The notes under the pieces: generated by a model
Databases searched by the model: none
Told to the model about the DNA's origin: nothing
Seen by the model: the letters and a program-made list of their open reading frames with translations, nothing else
Translations under genes and position numbers: made by a program
Assembly (NCBI GenBank): GCA_041645435.1
Contig: JBAZQB010000002.1
Location: 62,001 to 126,000, forward strand
DNA: 64,000 nt
Direction of reading: 5' to 3'
Source of the DNA: Methanoregula sp.
Lineage (GTDB): Archaea; Halobacteriota; Methanomicrobia; Methanomicrobiales; Methanospirillaceae
In this document: one piece after another, positions 18,526 through 27,482 of the stretch
Layout of the letters: each line of letters begins with the position of its first letter
Position numbering within the stretch: position 1 is the first letter of the stretch

Positions 18526-19098
18526 ATGACAGAAAATACACCTCAACAGGAAATGGATCAGAACCTGAAAAAAAGAGAAGAAATGAAGGATAACTTCATC
18601 GCGGTTTATACAATGTTATTGACCATCTTCTTTGCAACTTTTGCGATATTTACCTATTACCAGAATTATGACAATATTGTCAAATTATTGATCTACGTTA
18701 GCTGTTCCGGTGCTCTCGGGGGTCTTGTCTATAGTATTTTTGGATACACGAATCACCATAAACAAAAAAATTTTAAACCGGAGTATTTCTGGTGGTACTT
18801 CTTCCGGCCGATAATCGCCACAATCCTTGCAGTGGCAGCATTCTTTTTCGTTGCTGGAGGTCTTATGACCCTGTCCGGGATCGAGACCGAGCCTCTGGCC
18901 ACGAAAATATATTCCCAGAAAACTGTTATGTTTTATTCTGCTCTGGCGTTCCTCACAGGATATTCGACCAATTCATTCATAAAAAAGATCAATGAAATTG
19001 CAGGGGTACTTTTTGAAAAACCTGAGGGAAAACCACCAAGTGGTGGAACACCCGAGGGGAATTCCGGGACAGGGGCACCGAAAACAGATGGAGAATAA
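18526..19098 (+). CDS. Membrane protein of unknown function
   Basis: 190 residues from ATG at 18526. A charged N-terminus (QQEMDQNLKKREEMKDN) precedes four hydrophobic segments (about residues 32-52, 60-80, 98-120 and 132-150). A low-complexity tail rich in Gly/Pro/Glu (EKPEGKPPSGGTPEGNSGTG) follows. It is tandem with the 283-residue gene and convergent with the TPR protein downstream. The composition is more A/T-rich than most of the window. No family recognised. Confidence 0.65.
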   Translation: MTENTPQQEMDQNLKKREEMKDNFIAVYTMLLTIFFATFAIFTYYQNYDNIVKLLIYVSCSGALGGLVYSIFGYTNHHKQKNFKPEYFWWYFFRPIIATILAVAAFFFVAGGLMTLSGIETEPLATKIYSQKTVMFYSALAFLTGYSTNSFIKKINEIAGVLFEKPEGKPPSGGTPEGNSGTGAPKTDGE

Positions 19099-19197
19099 AT
19101 CTGGTACATGGAAAAAAATGGGGGATATTTCAAATTCGTTTTTGTTACTAATAATTGTTGAGTTTACTACCCTCACGAATCTATTATTTTGGTTTTT

Positions 19198-21123
19198 TTA
19201 CTTGCGGCTGAAAATTCTGTGTTTCTTAGCATCCGGTTTTTGTTCCGGTTGTTCCTTTCCTTCGGTTTTTTTTTCTTTGTCGTCTTGAGTATTCTGTTGC
19301 ACTTTTGGTTCGCAGGATGCTTCGATAATATTAATGGTGTCGTAGGTCATTTTACCCAAGTATTCTATGATCTCTTTTAGATCTGTCCATTCATCTTTTA
19401 TTTTTTTATTCGCGGATATCACGTTACTTTTCTGGATCTGTTCTGAAGGTACATTATGTGAGAATTTTCGGGCCAGATGGGTGTTAATTGCAAGGAATGA
19501 GTTATTCCAGTTGTAATACGCGATCAGCCACTGTGTCAGATCTACACGGTTTTTCTGGATCTCCTGGGGGGGTTTAAAGATCAAAAGAACGAATATGGTC
19601 ACACCGCCGCCACCAAAAAGATACGTTAACAGATCTGTTTTACCGAGCAAATAGAGGTAGATAGCAGCGGCAATCAGAACAACACCTATAAAAAATTGCC
19701 CGATATACATTCCGAGGGATACATTTAGTCCCAGACGGAAATCTTTCAACGCGTGTGACAGATACTCCTGATTTTCTTTAACCACTGCGCTTAACCCTTC
19801 GATTAGTTTTCCCTGGAAATCGAGATAATTCGATTGTATGGTCTGTTCCTTGTCATCAAGTTCTTTCACAAACTTATATCCCAGTTCTGCCGTTCCGGAA
19901 TATTCGCGAATTTTTGATGCCGTTTCAAAACATTTTCTTGCCTGTTTATAGTCTTTAATTTTGGCCAGAGCAATTCCTTTGTTGCACCATGCATCATAAT
20001 CGGTTGAATCATTTTTAATTATTTTATCAAAACAGCTGATTGATAACTCAATACATTTGGTTTCCTTTTTTGTGTCGTACCAATCTAGTAATGTCATTCC
20101 TTTATTTTGTAATGCATTTTTATAATCTGGATCAATCTGTAAAGCCTTATCAAAACAGTGTATTGCATTCGAATAATCCGGTTTTTCTTGTTCAAGTTTT
20201 GTTAGTGTAATACCCTTGTTGTTCCAAACGTCAGGGTCGTAAGAATGGTTTTTTAAAACAGTATCGAAACATAATTCCGCATCCCGATATTTTTCAAGGT
20301 AGAGAAATGCATTTCCTTTTTGGAAAAATGCTATCTGATAGTTAGGATTAATTTTAAGTGCAGCATCCAGATTTTTTATTGAATCATCGTATTCCCTTTT
20401 GTTAAGGAGAAGATATCCTTTATAATATAATGATAATGAATTTTTTGGGTTTAATATGAGTAATGAATCAACAATATCCAATGCCACATCAATCTCGCCA
20501 ATAAAGGAGTACACAAGAGCCTTTCTAAGTATTGTCTCGATATTATCGGGTTTTTTTATCAGATACTCATCAAAGCATTTCAAGGCTTCATAATATTTTT
20601 TAAGATTGTAATATGCGCGACCTTTGAGCAGTAGTAAATTATCGTAGTTTTCAGGATTTTTTAAATATATGGTCCATGCTTTTTTAATATACTCTTCTGA
20701 ATCCGATCTGAATTCGGTAAATGGGAGAACAATTGCGTTCCACATAACAATATTAGGATTTTCTGGCTCCAGTTCAAGTGCACGTTCGAGTTTCTTGATG
20801 GCTTCGGAATCCCTGTTGATATAATAAAGGCCAATCCCATAGGATAGAAGAGCTTCGCAGGATTGGGAGTTAATGTTTAATGCTGTTGTAAAACAATTGA
20901 TCGCTTCATCGTCATTCCAGAGTTTGGCAAGGGTGATTCCTTTCTGGCAAAGGGCATTGATATTATGGTGATCGATTCCTAATGCCTGATTATAACATTC
21001 AATGGCCTTGGGGTATTGGCCATGATCGACATAGTGATCTCCTTTCGTTACCCATCCATTAGTGTCTGCGGGAACCATTTCTTCTATGTTCCCGTTTTTC
21101 AAAGGTTCGTCATTTGACTTCAT
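19198..21123 (-). CDS. Membrane-anchored TPR-repeat protein
   Basis: 641 residues. From about residue 20 to 410 there are at least ten tetratricopeptide repeats, with units such as GDHYVDHGQYPKAIECYNQA and KGIALAKIKDYKQARKCFET. A linker with helical character follows, then two hydrophobic segments (about 475-495 and 500-520, VSLGMYIGQFFIGVVLIAAA and LLTYLFGGGGVTIFVLLIF), and a C-terminal basic/acidic tail (EKKTEGKEQPEQKPDAKKH). TPRs form protein-binding superhelices, so this probably scaffolds a partner at the membrane. The gene is A/T-rich compared with its surroundings. It faces the 17647-19098 pair. Confidence 0.85.
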   Translation of the reverse strand: MKSNDEPLKNGNIEEMVPADTNGWVTKGDHYVDHGQYPKAIECYNQALGIDHHNINALCQKGITLAKLWNDDEAINCFTTALNINSQSCEALLSYGIGLYYINRDSEAIKKLERALELEPENPNIVMWNAIVLPFTEFRSDSEEYIKKAWTIYLKNPENYDNLLLLKGRAYYNLKKYYEALKCFDEYLIKKPDNIETILRKALVYSFIGEIDVALDIVDSLLILNPKNSLSLYYKGYLLLNKREYDDSIKNLDAALKINPNYQIAFFQKGNAFLYLEKYRDAELCFDTVLKNHSYDPDVWNNKGITLTKLEQEKPDYSNAIHCFDKALQIDPDYKNALQNKGMTLLDWYDTKKETKCIELSISCFDKIIKNDSTDYDAWCNKGIALAKIKDYKQARKCFETASKIREYSGTAELGYKFVKELDDKEQTIQSNYLDFQGKLIEGLSAVVKENQEYLSHALKDFRLGLNVSLGMYIGQFFIGVVLIAAAIYLYLLGKTDLLTYLFGGGGVTIFVLLIFKPPQEIQKNRVDLTQWLIAYYNWNNSFLAINTHLARKFSHNVPSEQIQKSNVISANKKIKDEWTDLKEIIEYLGKMTYDTINIIEASCEPKVQQNTQDDKEKKTEGKEQPEQKPDAKKHRIFSRK

Positions 21124-21437
21124 ACTTCCACAAGCACTCTGACATATTATTCATCAATATATAATTATTTGGGGAATTATGTTTGAATAGTAAATTATAT
21201 TTCGGATATACAGTTTTTTTGGGGGAAATGAAAAAATGTGTTACATTTTCCCTCATCGCTGTTCCGGGCACTATCGTCGTCCCCTTCTCTCACATTTTCT
21301 ACCCCGCCCCCATGTATCAGAGCTACTTGCCAGTGTATCAATCCCCCCGCTGCCGGTCACCTGTACCAGCGCAGGAAACCCTCCACGGGAACCTTCTTCC
21401 CATCCCGCCAAAGTAAAAAACCCGTGAAAAAAGGTCT

Positions 21438-22376
21438 TTATTCTCCAAACACGTACGTCGTCCCGACCATATTCGGGATAAACTTCCCCGGTATCTCCTG
21501 AGAAAACCGGTTGATCGCCTTCCACCCGGTACAGTGCAGAGGCACAACATACGAAGGATCGATCCGTTTCATCGCGTCGACGGTTGGCTGGATGATCGGT
21601 TCAAAAGCCGGCCCGGTGAGATGGAACCCCCCGAGTACAGCATGGACATTGTCGACACCCGTGATCTTTTTCGCGTACTCAACCGTGTTGACAATCCCGG
21701 CATGGGCACACCCGCTCATCACGACAAGGCCCTTGTCCTTGATGTTGATGACAATCGCCTGGTCATCGTTGATCGGGTCGGGCACCCAGCGACCGTCCAT
21801 GAATGCCTCCATCCCCGGCATCCCCTTCTCAAACGCGGTCTTTCGCTCCACTTTACCGGTCACGAGCAGGTGGCCGGCAGCAAGGGTCGAGGGTTCTTTG
21901 AGTTGGAGGATATCTGCCCCGGCTTTCTTTAACGCAACCGGGTCCAATTGCGGAAGGTCAACCGTACCCCTGCCCGGCATGTTCAGCCTCCGTTGGAGAA
22001 AGGCGTCCGGGTGGGTGATGAGCGGCACCTGCCGGCCCGCACCGGCAAAGACGCAGGGGAGCCCGCTGGTGTGATCGATATGCCCGTGGCTCAGGACCAC
22101 CGTTTCGATCCCGGCAAGGGAGAGTCCCATCTGACGGAGATTCCACGGCAGGCACACCGGTGAGAGCCCGGCATCGAGAAGGATTGCGTGCTCTTTCTTC
22201 TGAGAGAAGACCCGGACCCGGCAGGAGAGGCCGTGCTCCGCGAGAATCTGGTGATTGGGGTCGAATGGCAGCCTCCGGTCAACCGGCGTAGACGGCGGTA
22301 CAAAGAAATCGGTATAGTTGTCGGCAAGAACGGTTAATTCCACCCGGTCTGCGGGTTTTACCCGGTGTTCGGTCAT
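21438..22376 (-). CDS. MBL-fold hydrolase of the dihydropterin-ribofuranosylaminobenzene-phosphate synthase-like group
   Basis: 312 residues from ATG at 22376. The metallo-beta-lactamase motif reads VVLSHGHIDHTSGLP (the H-x-H-x-D-H zinc site). Further conserved points are LLDAGLSP, MSGCAHAGIVNTVEYAKKI and VLGGFHLTGPA, the pattern of the DHPS-like MBL subgroup associated with methanopterin-type metabolism. The exact substrate is not proven. The open frame extends upstream but that part is antisense-like. It is the last gene of the minus-strand operon starting at 24051; the DUF2284 gene ends 14 bases upstream of its ATG. Confidence 0.8.
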   Translation of the reverse strand: MTEHRVKPADRVELTVLADNYTDFFVPPSTPVDRRLPFDPNHQILAEHGLSCRVRVFSQKKEHAILLDAGLSPVCLPWNLRQMGLSLAGIETVVLSHGHIDHTSGLPCVFAGAGRQVPLITHPDAFLQRRLNMPGRGTVDLPQLDPVALKKAGADILQLKEPSTLAAGHLLVTGKVERKTAFEKGMPGMEAFMDGRWVPDPINDDQAIVINIKDKGLVVMSGCAHAGIVNTVEYAKKITGVDNVHAVLGGFHLTGPAFEPIIQPTVDAMKRIDPSYVVPLHCTGWKAINRFSQEIPGKFIPNMVGTTYVFGE

Positions 22377-22390
22377 GTTTTCATCCTCGC

Positions 22391-23071
22391 TCAGTCGATC
22401 AGCAGGAGCGCCATCAGTTCCGGGTGCCCCTGCACCGGGAACCGGATTGGCATCCCTGCCTTCTCCGCAGTCTTTACCATGTTGACACCCACGGCATGCT
22501 CGGGAATCCGGGCCTGCGTGGGGTGGACACAGATGCCGGCCTTGACGTTGCAGGTCTCGCAGAGCCGGCACGAGCCGTTGACAAGGGCAAGGGCAAAAGT
22601 GTTGCCGGCATTGAACGCGGTCCGTTCCAGCTCGAGCATCATCGGGGCAAATGCGGCGGAGCCGCTGAACTGGTCCTTCCAGAACTGCGTTGCCTGCTCC
22701 TTCTTATCTGCTGGGGCACAGGGGTCGAGCCAGTACCGGTAGATCGAGCTGATCACGTCCGGGTCTGCCTGAGCCGGGCAGATGAACTTCACGAGCAGGG
22801 CGTGCCGGTACTCTGACAGGACTTTCCGGAATTCGTCCGGAGTCGGGACATACGGCGGGCAGGTCAGTTTCTTCCCGTACCCGATGCACCCGGACCGGCA
22901 TTTCAGCGGGACGCGGTTCTCGACAACTATCTGTGATGCGGGGATCACCTTTGCATCCGCTGCACCGAGCGAGCGGGCGGTCTGCACGAGGAATGTGAAA
23001 TCCCCTGACTCTTTCGTAGCGTTACTCATATCCATCTCCCTGATCTGCTTCAATACGGGATTTTGTGTCAT
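22391..23071 (-). CDS. DUF2284 cysteine-rich metal-binding protein
   Basis: 226 residues. Two Cys clusters mark the family: CRSGCIGYGKKLTCPPY (about 57-73) and CRLCETCNVKAGICVHP (about 166-182), compatible with an Fe-S or other metal site. Known members are predicted metal-binding proteins of unknown reaction, often encoded beside hydrolases and redox genes. The ATG at 23071 overlaps the stop of the alpha/beta hydrolase gene (ATGA), so translation is coupled. It belongs to the operon controlled from the 24.1-kb intergenic region. Confidence 0.85.
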   Translation of the reverse strand: MTQNPVLKQIREMDMSNATKESGDFTFLVQTARSLGAADAKVIPASQIVVENRVPLKCRSGCIGYGKKLTCPPYVPTPDEFRKVLSEYRHALLVKFICPAQADPDVISSIYRYWLDPCAPADKKEQATQFWKDQFSGSAAFAPMMLELERTAFNAGNTFALALVNGSCRLCETCNVKAGICVHPTQARIPEHAVGVNMVKTAEKAGMPIRFPVQGHPELMALLLID

Positions 23072-23829
23072 GGTTTGTCCACCTCAATTTTCTCCGGCTT
23101 TGCATCCACTTCACCAAGGAATGCAAGGGCGGGTTTGAGCAGGAGGTCGGGTTCTTTTGCTGCAAACAGGTGGTCCCCCTCGATGAGGACCAGTTTTGCA
23201 CCGGGGATTCCTGCAGCCAGCTCGCGGGTGATCTTCATCGGGACGGCCTGGTCGTGTGTGCCGTTGATGATGAGCGTAGGCGCTTTTATCAACGGCAGCA
23301 GATCCCTCCCGTCAAACGGCAGCGGTGCCTGGCCCTGCCGGAAAAATGATTCCGGTGTCGGGGGATACTGCTGCCGGAAGATGAAGTCTGACATTGCCAT
23401 CATCTTTTTCCTGCCGGCATCGGTGCTCCACATGATACTCCAGATCGTTTTCATAAGGAACGCGACACGATGGAATGCAACGTGCAGCACGAGCCCTTTC
23501 ACCCGTTCAGGGTGATCAGCCGCAAGTGCTACGGCGATCATCGATCCCATGGAGATCCCAAGGACGTGTGCCTTTCGGATTCCCAGCGTATCCATAAGCC
23601 CGAGTGTATCGCCAACCATCATTTCAATGGAGTAGGGGATGTCGGGTTTATCCGTCCTGCCGGTGCCCCGGCTGTCAAACACGATGACCCGGTACTTCTC
23701 GCCCAGCCGTTTGTTCATCTGCGCAACCGAAGAGATGTCCACACCCATCCCCTGGATGACCAGGAGCGGTTCGCCCTCCCCGAAAATCTCGTAATACATT
23801 GTTATGTCGTTGACGTGTACTCTCGGCAT
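23068..23829 (-). CDS. Alpha/beta-hydrolase
   Basis: 253 residues. The fold and triad are visible: oxyanion region LLVIQGMGVD, DSRGTGRTDKPD, nucleophile elbow GISMGSM (Ser about 95), an acid in LIINGTHDQAVP (about 200) and His in LIEGDHLFAAKEP (about 228). Length is typical of small esterases and lactonases, and the substrate is unknown. It lies 9 bases after the small Cys-rich gene and overlaps the DUF2284 gene by ATGA. With the divergent TetR regulator, this suggests an inducible detoxification or turnover operon. Confidence 0.9.
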   Translation of the reverse strand: MPRVHVNDITMYYEIFGEGEPLLVIQGMGVDISSVAQMNKRLGEKYRVIVFDSRGTGRTDKPDIPYSIEMMVGDTLGLMDTLGIRKAHVLGISMGSMIAVALAADHPERVKGLVLHVAFHRVAFLMKTIWSIMWSTDAGRKKMMAMSDFIFRQQYPPTPESFFRQGQAPLPFDGRDLLPLIKAPTLIINGTHDQAVPMKITRELAAGIPGAKLVLIEGDHLFAAKEPDLLLKPALAFLGEVDAKPEKIEVDKP

Positions 23830-23838
23830 TTTTTCACC

Positions 23839-24051
23839 TCACATTTTCAGGAGCGACCGGTCAACCTCGAAACAGAAGCAGCCCCGCTCTCCCCACAAGG
23901 TGCACGCCGGGCAGGTGGTGTGGTCTTTCGTGCAGCGCCGGCCGACAGCCTCCATAGGGCAGTCGTCACGCTTTGCACACCCCCAGCAGCAGGTTCCGGT
24001 TGATCGGCCGGCAAAGAAATCCGGGTTGAGATATGTCTGCATTTTTTTCAT
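23839..24051 (-). CDS. Small cysteine-rich protein, first gene of the TetR-linked operon
   Basis: 70 residues with ten Cys: TCCWGCAKRDDCP, then RRCTKDHTTCPACTLW and GERGCFCFEV. The spacing suggests a zinc or Fe-S cluster domain. The start at 24051 follows GGGGTGA at a suitable distance. Relatives I recall are short archaeal or bacterial Cys-rich proteins of unknown role. It is first in the operon with the hydrolase, DUF2284 and MBL genes, so a metal-related or electron-transfer accessory role is possible. Confidence 0.65.
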   Translation of the reverse strand: MKKMQTYLNPDFFAGRSTGTCCWGCAKRDDCPMEAVGRRCTKDHTTCPACTLWGERGCFCFEVDRSLLKM

Positions 24052-24105
24052 GGTGAGTCACCCCTTTATTACATCCATCCCTATCAAATAACATACGCAA
24101 TAGAA

Positions 24106-24130
24106 TGTATAAATACCAAACGGTTTGTAA
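24106..24130. promoter_or_regulatory. Divergent promoter with a TetR-type operator palindrome
   Basis: TGTATAAATACC (24106-24117) can serve as TATA box in either direction, 55 bases from the minus-strand start at 24051 and about 70 from the TetR start at 24186. It overlaps the 11-bp palindrome CAAACGGTTTG (24117-24127), which has the size and A/T-flanked C-G centre typical of TetR-family operators. Binding there would block TBP access and repress both directions. Confidence 0.55.
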
Positions 24131-24185
24131 TTCGTCCCAATGCGATGTTTTTTACGTGTCACGGGTGAAGTGAATATGAGGAGCA

Positions 24186-24800
24186 ATGCCCAAGGTCGTA
24201 CCCGAGTACAAGGAGGATGCCAAACGCCGGATCATCGAAGCCGCTATGGATGTCATGTCCGAGCGTGGCTGCGAGCTGATGGCCATCGATGACGTGGCAA
24301 AAAAACTGGGTGTCACCAAAGGGGCGGTATACTGGTATTTTCCCAGCAGGGAGGCGCTCATCGAGGCAGTCCTTACTACGATCTGCGGCAATATGCAGAA
24401 AGTCGCATTCGAGTCCTACTACAATCGCCCGCTCGAAGAGACGCTCGTCCGGATCTTCGATCGCTTTGCCCTGACCGACGACCGCCAGCGGAAGATCTTC
24501 TTTGAGATGTTTGTCCTTGCAACCCGGAACTCCGATGTCCGGCACGCAACCCGGGAATATTATGCCGGGTTCGTTGAGGCGATTGAGAATGCGATCAGGA
24601 ACGAGAAGAAGAAAAATTTCCTCCAGACCCAGACTGACGCCCATGCACTGGCAATCCTTATCGTGGCCCTGTACACGGGGCTCCAGAACTATGAAATGAT
24701 CTGGATGTACCCGGGAGAGCTTCGCAAGCTCTGGCTTGACGGGGTCCGGATTCTCTTAAAACCCGCATACACCGGGACCTACGGGGAGAGTAATCCCTGA
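24186..24800 (+). CDS. TetR-family transcriptional regulator
   Basis: 204 residues. An N-terminal TetR helix-turn-helix (about 12-60) includes RIIEAAMDVMSERGCELMAI, DDVAKKLGVTKGAVYWYFPS and REALIEAVL, the standard pattern through the recognition helix. The remainder is the all-helical ligand and dimer domain. It is divergent from the 24051-21438 operon with a palindrome between them, so I infer it represses that operon and itself until a small ligand binds. ATG at 24186 fits the family start. Confidence 0.93.
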   Translation: MPKVVPEYKEDAKRRIIEAAMDVMSERGCELMAIDDVAKKLGVTKGAVYWYFPSREALIEAVLTTICGNMQKVAFESYYNRPLEETLVRIFDRFALTDDRQRKIFFEMFVLATRNSDVRHATREYYAGFVEAIENAIRNEKKKNFLQTQTDAHALAILIVALYTGLQNYEMIWMYPGELRKLWLDGVRILLKPAYTGTYGESNP

Positions 24801-24929
24801 TCTTGTATTGCCTTGTTCATCCCGACCCGTTTTGTAAGGATTCCTGTTTCTGAATCCAGCCATCCGCCAGCCCCGGAAATCTTTTTAAATACCCGGTCAG
24901 GCGATACACTATACATCGGTAATGGACCG

Positions 24930-25700
24930 GTGGCGTTCTTGAGATTTTCAAAAAATCCGGAAAAAAATACTGCCATAATCTGGTTTGTAATATCCGCAGG
25001 TTCTCTTGGTCTTGCAGTTGCACTTGCAGCGCTGACCTTTCCCCCGGGTATCAGCTTTGCCCGTTTTTACCCCCCGCTGCTTCTTGCCACCCTGTCATTT
25101 GTTGGCATCATCATCGCCATTGCACTCTACTGGAGCGCAGGAAAATTTGATGCGCTCCTCTCGGGAACCGATCTTCTTCTTCACTGGACCTACCGGTTTG
25201 AAGAGGTTGCACCCTATCTTGGGGAAGAAGAGAAACGATTGAAAAAAATCAGGACGGTCGTCCTTTTTTTCTGTTCTCTCTCCCTTTTTTTAGGAGTGCT
25301 CTTCTGCTTTACTAAATACGGTGTGGATTATTTTGCCATTGGTGAATATGGGTTCCTGCTGTTCCTGACGATTGTTTTTCTCTGGTATGGTCTTCCCGCA
25401 ATGGGATATGGAATAACAAACGCGACGGATCTCTATCTTGGAAAAAACAGCGTTCTCTTTGCGGGCCGGTTCCACATCTGGGGCTTCTGGGGCAGCAGTC
25501 TTGTGCGTGTCATGTATTTGGAAGGAAAACCGGCTATGCTTGAGATCTCCTACACGTTCATGACAGAGAATGGACCCCAGATGATAAACCTCCATATTCC
25601 CGTCCCCCCCCGGCGGGAACGGGAAGCACAGGAGGCGGTCATGCCCCTTCTCCAGAAAATGGAAGTCCTCAAGGCAGCATTCGATCAGAAACGAATCTGA
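24930..25700 (+). CDS. Membrane protein of unknown function
   Basis: About 256 residues if started at GTG 24930 (TTG at 24939 is also possible). The frame is open further upstream to 24813, but a TATA-like TTTTTAAATA at about 24883-24892 places transcription start near 24915, so the longer form is unlikely. Segments at about residues 20-40, 48-68, 112-130 and 140-160 are hydrophobic. After them a soluble C-terminal part (FAGRFHIWGFWGSSLVRVMY to the basic/acidic helix QEAVMPLLQKMEVLKAAF) may face the cytoplasm. No family recognised. Confidence 0.6.
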   Translation: MAFLRFSKNPEKNTAIIWFVISAGSLGLAVALAALTFPPGISFARFYPPLLLATLSFVGIIIAIALYWSAGKFDALLSGTDLLLHWTYRFEEVAPYLGEEEKRLKKIRTVVLFFCSLSLFLGVLFCFTKYGVDYFAIGEYGFLLFLTIVFLWYGLPAMGYGITNATDLYLGKNSVLFAGRFHIWGFWGSSLVRVMYLEGKPAMLEISYTFMTENGPQMINLHIPVPPRREREAQEAVMPLLQKMEVLKAAFDQKRI

Positions 25701-25838
25701 AATCGTATCTGATGGGCCCGGATTCCCGTGTGCTTTCTCTTTTCATCGTTGCCGGGTCTCGCACCCATGGTTGCGACAATTCACCGGGGCGTATCGCGGC
25801 AGCACATCCGGGGAATTGCCGGTTTATTAAAAAAATAG

Positions 25839-27365
25839 TCACCGGATGTAGAACTGCCCGTCAAGTGGGATTTGCTCCCACTCATCAGGATTCAGTTCCC
25901 GCAGGTTCTGCATCTCAAAATTTTCCCGGTTCGTCTTGTAATAATCGGGGAACGAGACATCGACATGGTACACCTCACCGGTATCCGGGTTGTAGAGCCG
26001 GTCCCGGTCAAGGATCACATCGTCCCATTTCTCGAAAATACGGTCCTGCGACTTCTGCCGCTCGGTAAATACTTTATCCCGGACATCGGCCTGGTACGCG
26101 CTCACGTCACGGCACGCCTGCTGCCATTCGGGAGTCACTGCCTGAGACTGGAAGATGCGGACAAGCACCGCCTCCTGCCCGGCATATGCAGACTCCGGGG
26201 CAAAGACCGTGTACATCCCGGCATTCCACCAGGGCATTCCGGGGAAATCCGTTGCCCAGACAATCGCAGAGCCTTTCATCGGCACGCCGGATTTCGTGAA
26301 CGTGAAATCGTAACTGCCGGCCTCTGCGTTCAGGCCCGTCTTAAAAAACGCTTTTGTCTGGTCATCGAGCGGGTGGGTGACGGTGATCCGGACATCGGCA
26401 ATCCCCTCAAGGTTCGGGTAGTACTGCTTAAGGTATGCAGATCTCCCGATCTCAGGAAGCACCCCGGTAAGGAACGAGGCGGGTGCGACATCCCCGTTCA
26501 CCGGCATATTCTGGAATATCGTGACCCAGTTCTGCCCCGACGCTCCGTAGAGCTGCCAGTAGGCCACCTGGTCGTTTTTCAGTTTTTCCGATTTGAAGAT
26601 GAGGAACTGGGAAAGGGTTGCGGTCTGGGTCATGAACTGGTTGCTGTCCGAAGCCCACCAGTTGATCGAGCAGGTGTCGGCCTGTGCCTGGTACGCAACC
26701 CAGCCCTGCGGGATCTTCAGGGTCATGCCGCCGGGGAATTGCGGGAACTGCGGGTTGGAGTACACCTGCGGCCGCACGTTGTTTAACGGGACTTCGGTTG
26801 TCGGTTGCGGCTGGCTCCCCTTTCCCGTGAGCGTGAAGGTGCTGACGATCTCCCGCATTGTTCCTTCCCGGGCAGCGAATTTTGCCGAGGGCACATCGTA
26901 CGCGACAAAGAGCCCGCTCCCGCCTTTGACCATCGAGATCATGACCAGGGTTTTACCGATCCCGCCTGCGGTATAGTTCCCCTTGATCTCGACAATCCCG
27001 TTATCAGCGCTCTTCTGTACTGACTCAATGGTGAAGCCCGGGTGCTGCCGGGCGAGTTGTCCTGCGGCATAACTGGAAAGCCCGACCGCCGTGGCTTTGG
27101 CGTTCTGGCCGCCGAGATAGATCGGCCAGATGATGATCGATGAGGCGGAATTCCGGTCCTGTGCGAGAAGGTAGGTGTCCTCCATGAGCCGGACATCCCA
27201 CCCGGACGGCGCAGCCAGTGCATATCCCTTGGCAGCATCCTGGTACTGCACGAACCCGGCCGGCACCACGGCTGATGGAGTCCCGGTTCCCGTATCAGAC
27301 CCGTAGAGGCAGCCTGCAAAAAGGATCAGTACTGCAAGGATCGATACGCAGATCAACGGTCTCAT
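25839..27365 (-). CDS. Lipoprotein of unknown function, two-domain
   Basis: 508 residues from ATG at 27365, chosen for the purine-rich GAGGATAGGT 6-7 bases upstream; an ATG at 27386 is also possible. The signal peptide ends in a lipobox (LILFAGCLYG), so the protein is likely lipid-anchored outside the membrane. Residues ~25-190 (VQYQDAAKGYALAAPSGWDV, YLGGQNAKATAVGLSSYAAG) look like a PsbP/Mog1-type fold. Residues ~215-510 form a second globular part (GGMTLKIPQGWVAYQAQADT, FFKTGLNAEAGSYDFTFTKS) ending GQFYIR. The function is unknown. It stands alone, tandem with the 2H phosphoesterase gene upstream. Confidence 0.7.
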   Translation of the reverse strand: MRPLICVSILAVLILFAGCLYGSDTGTGTPSAVVPAGFVQYQDAAKGYALAAPSGWDVRLMEDTYLLAQDRNSASSIIIWPIYLGGQNAKATAVGLSSYAAGQLARQHPGFTIESVQKSADNGIVEIKGNYTAGGIGKTLVMISMVKGGSGLFVAYDVPSAKFAAREGTMREIVSTFTLTGKGSQPQPTTEVPLNNVRPQVYSNPQFPQFPGGMTLKIPQGWVAYQAQADTCSINWWASDSNQFMTQTATLSQFLIFKSEKLKNDQVAYWQLYGASGQNWVTIFQNMPVNGDVAPASFLTGVLPEIGRSAYLKQYYPNLEGIADVRITVTHPLDDQTKAFFKTGLNAEAGSYDFTFTKSGVPMKGSAIVWATDFPGMPWWNAGMYTVFAPESAYAGQEAVLVRIFQSQAVTPEWQQACRDVSAYQADVRDKVFTERQKSQDRIFEKWDDVILDRDRLYNPDTGEVYHVDVSFPDYYKTNRENFEMQNLRELNPDEWEQIPLDGQFYIR

Positions 27366-27482
27366 GGCTTTACCTATCCTCTTCATGATGTGGTATGCTA
27401 CCGCACCGGTAATAGGTTTTTTGGAAAAAGGTTGACGGGGCAATGGTGCGGGAGCGGATGCGGCGGCATGGCTGCCGCCATC

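Noticed and set aside
21183..21430. Several short plus-strand frames in the gap before the MBL gene
   Set aside because: They overlap each other in three frames, are Pro/Ser/Cys-rich and have no ribosome sites; treated as non-coding.
25872..26786. 304-codon plus-strand frame opposite the lipoprotein gene
   Set aside because: Antisense shadow; Arg/His/Pro-rich composition without secondary-structure pattern, whereas the minus strand has a signal peptide and lipobox.
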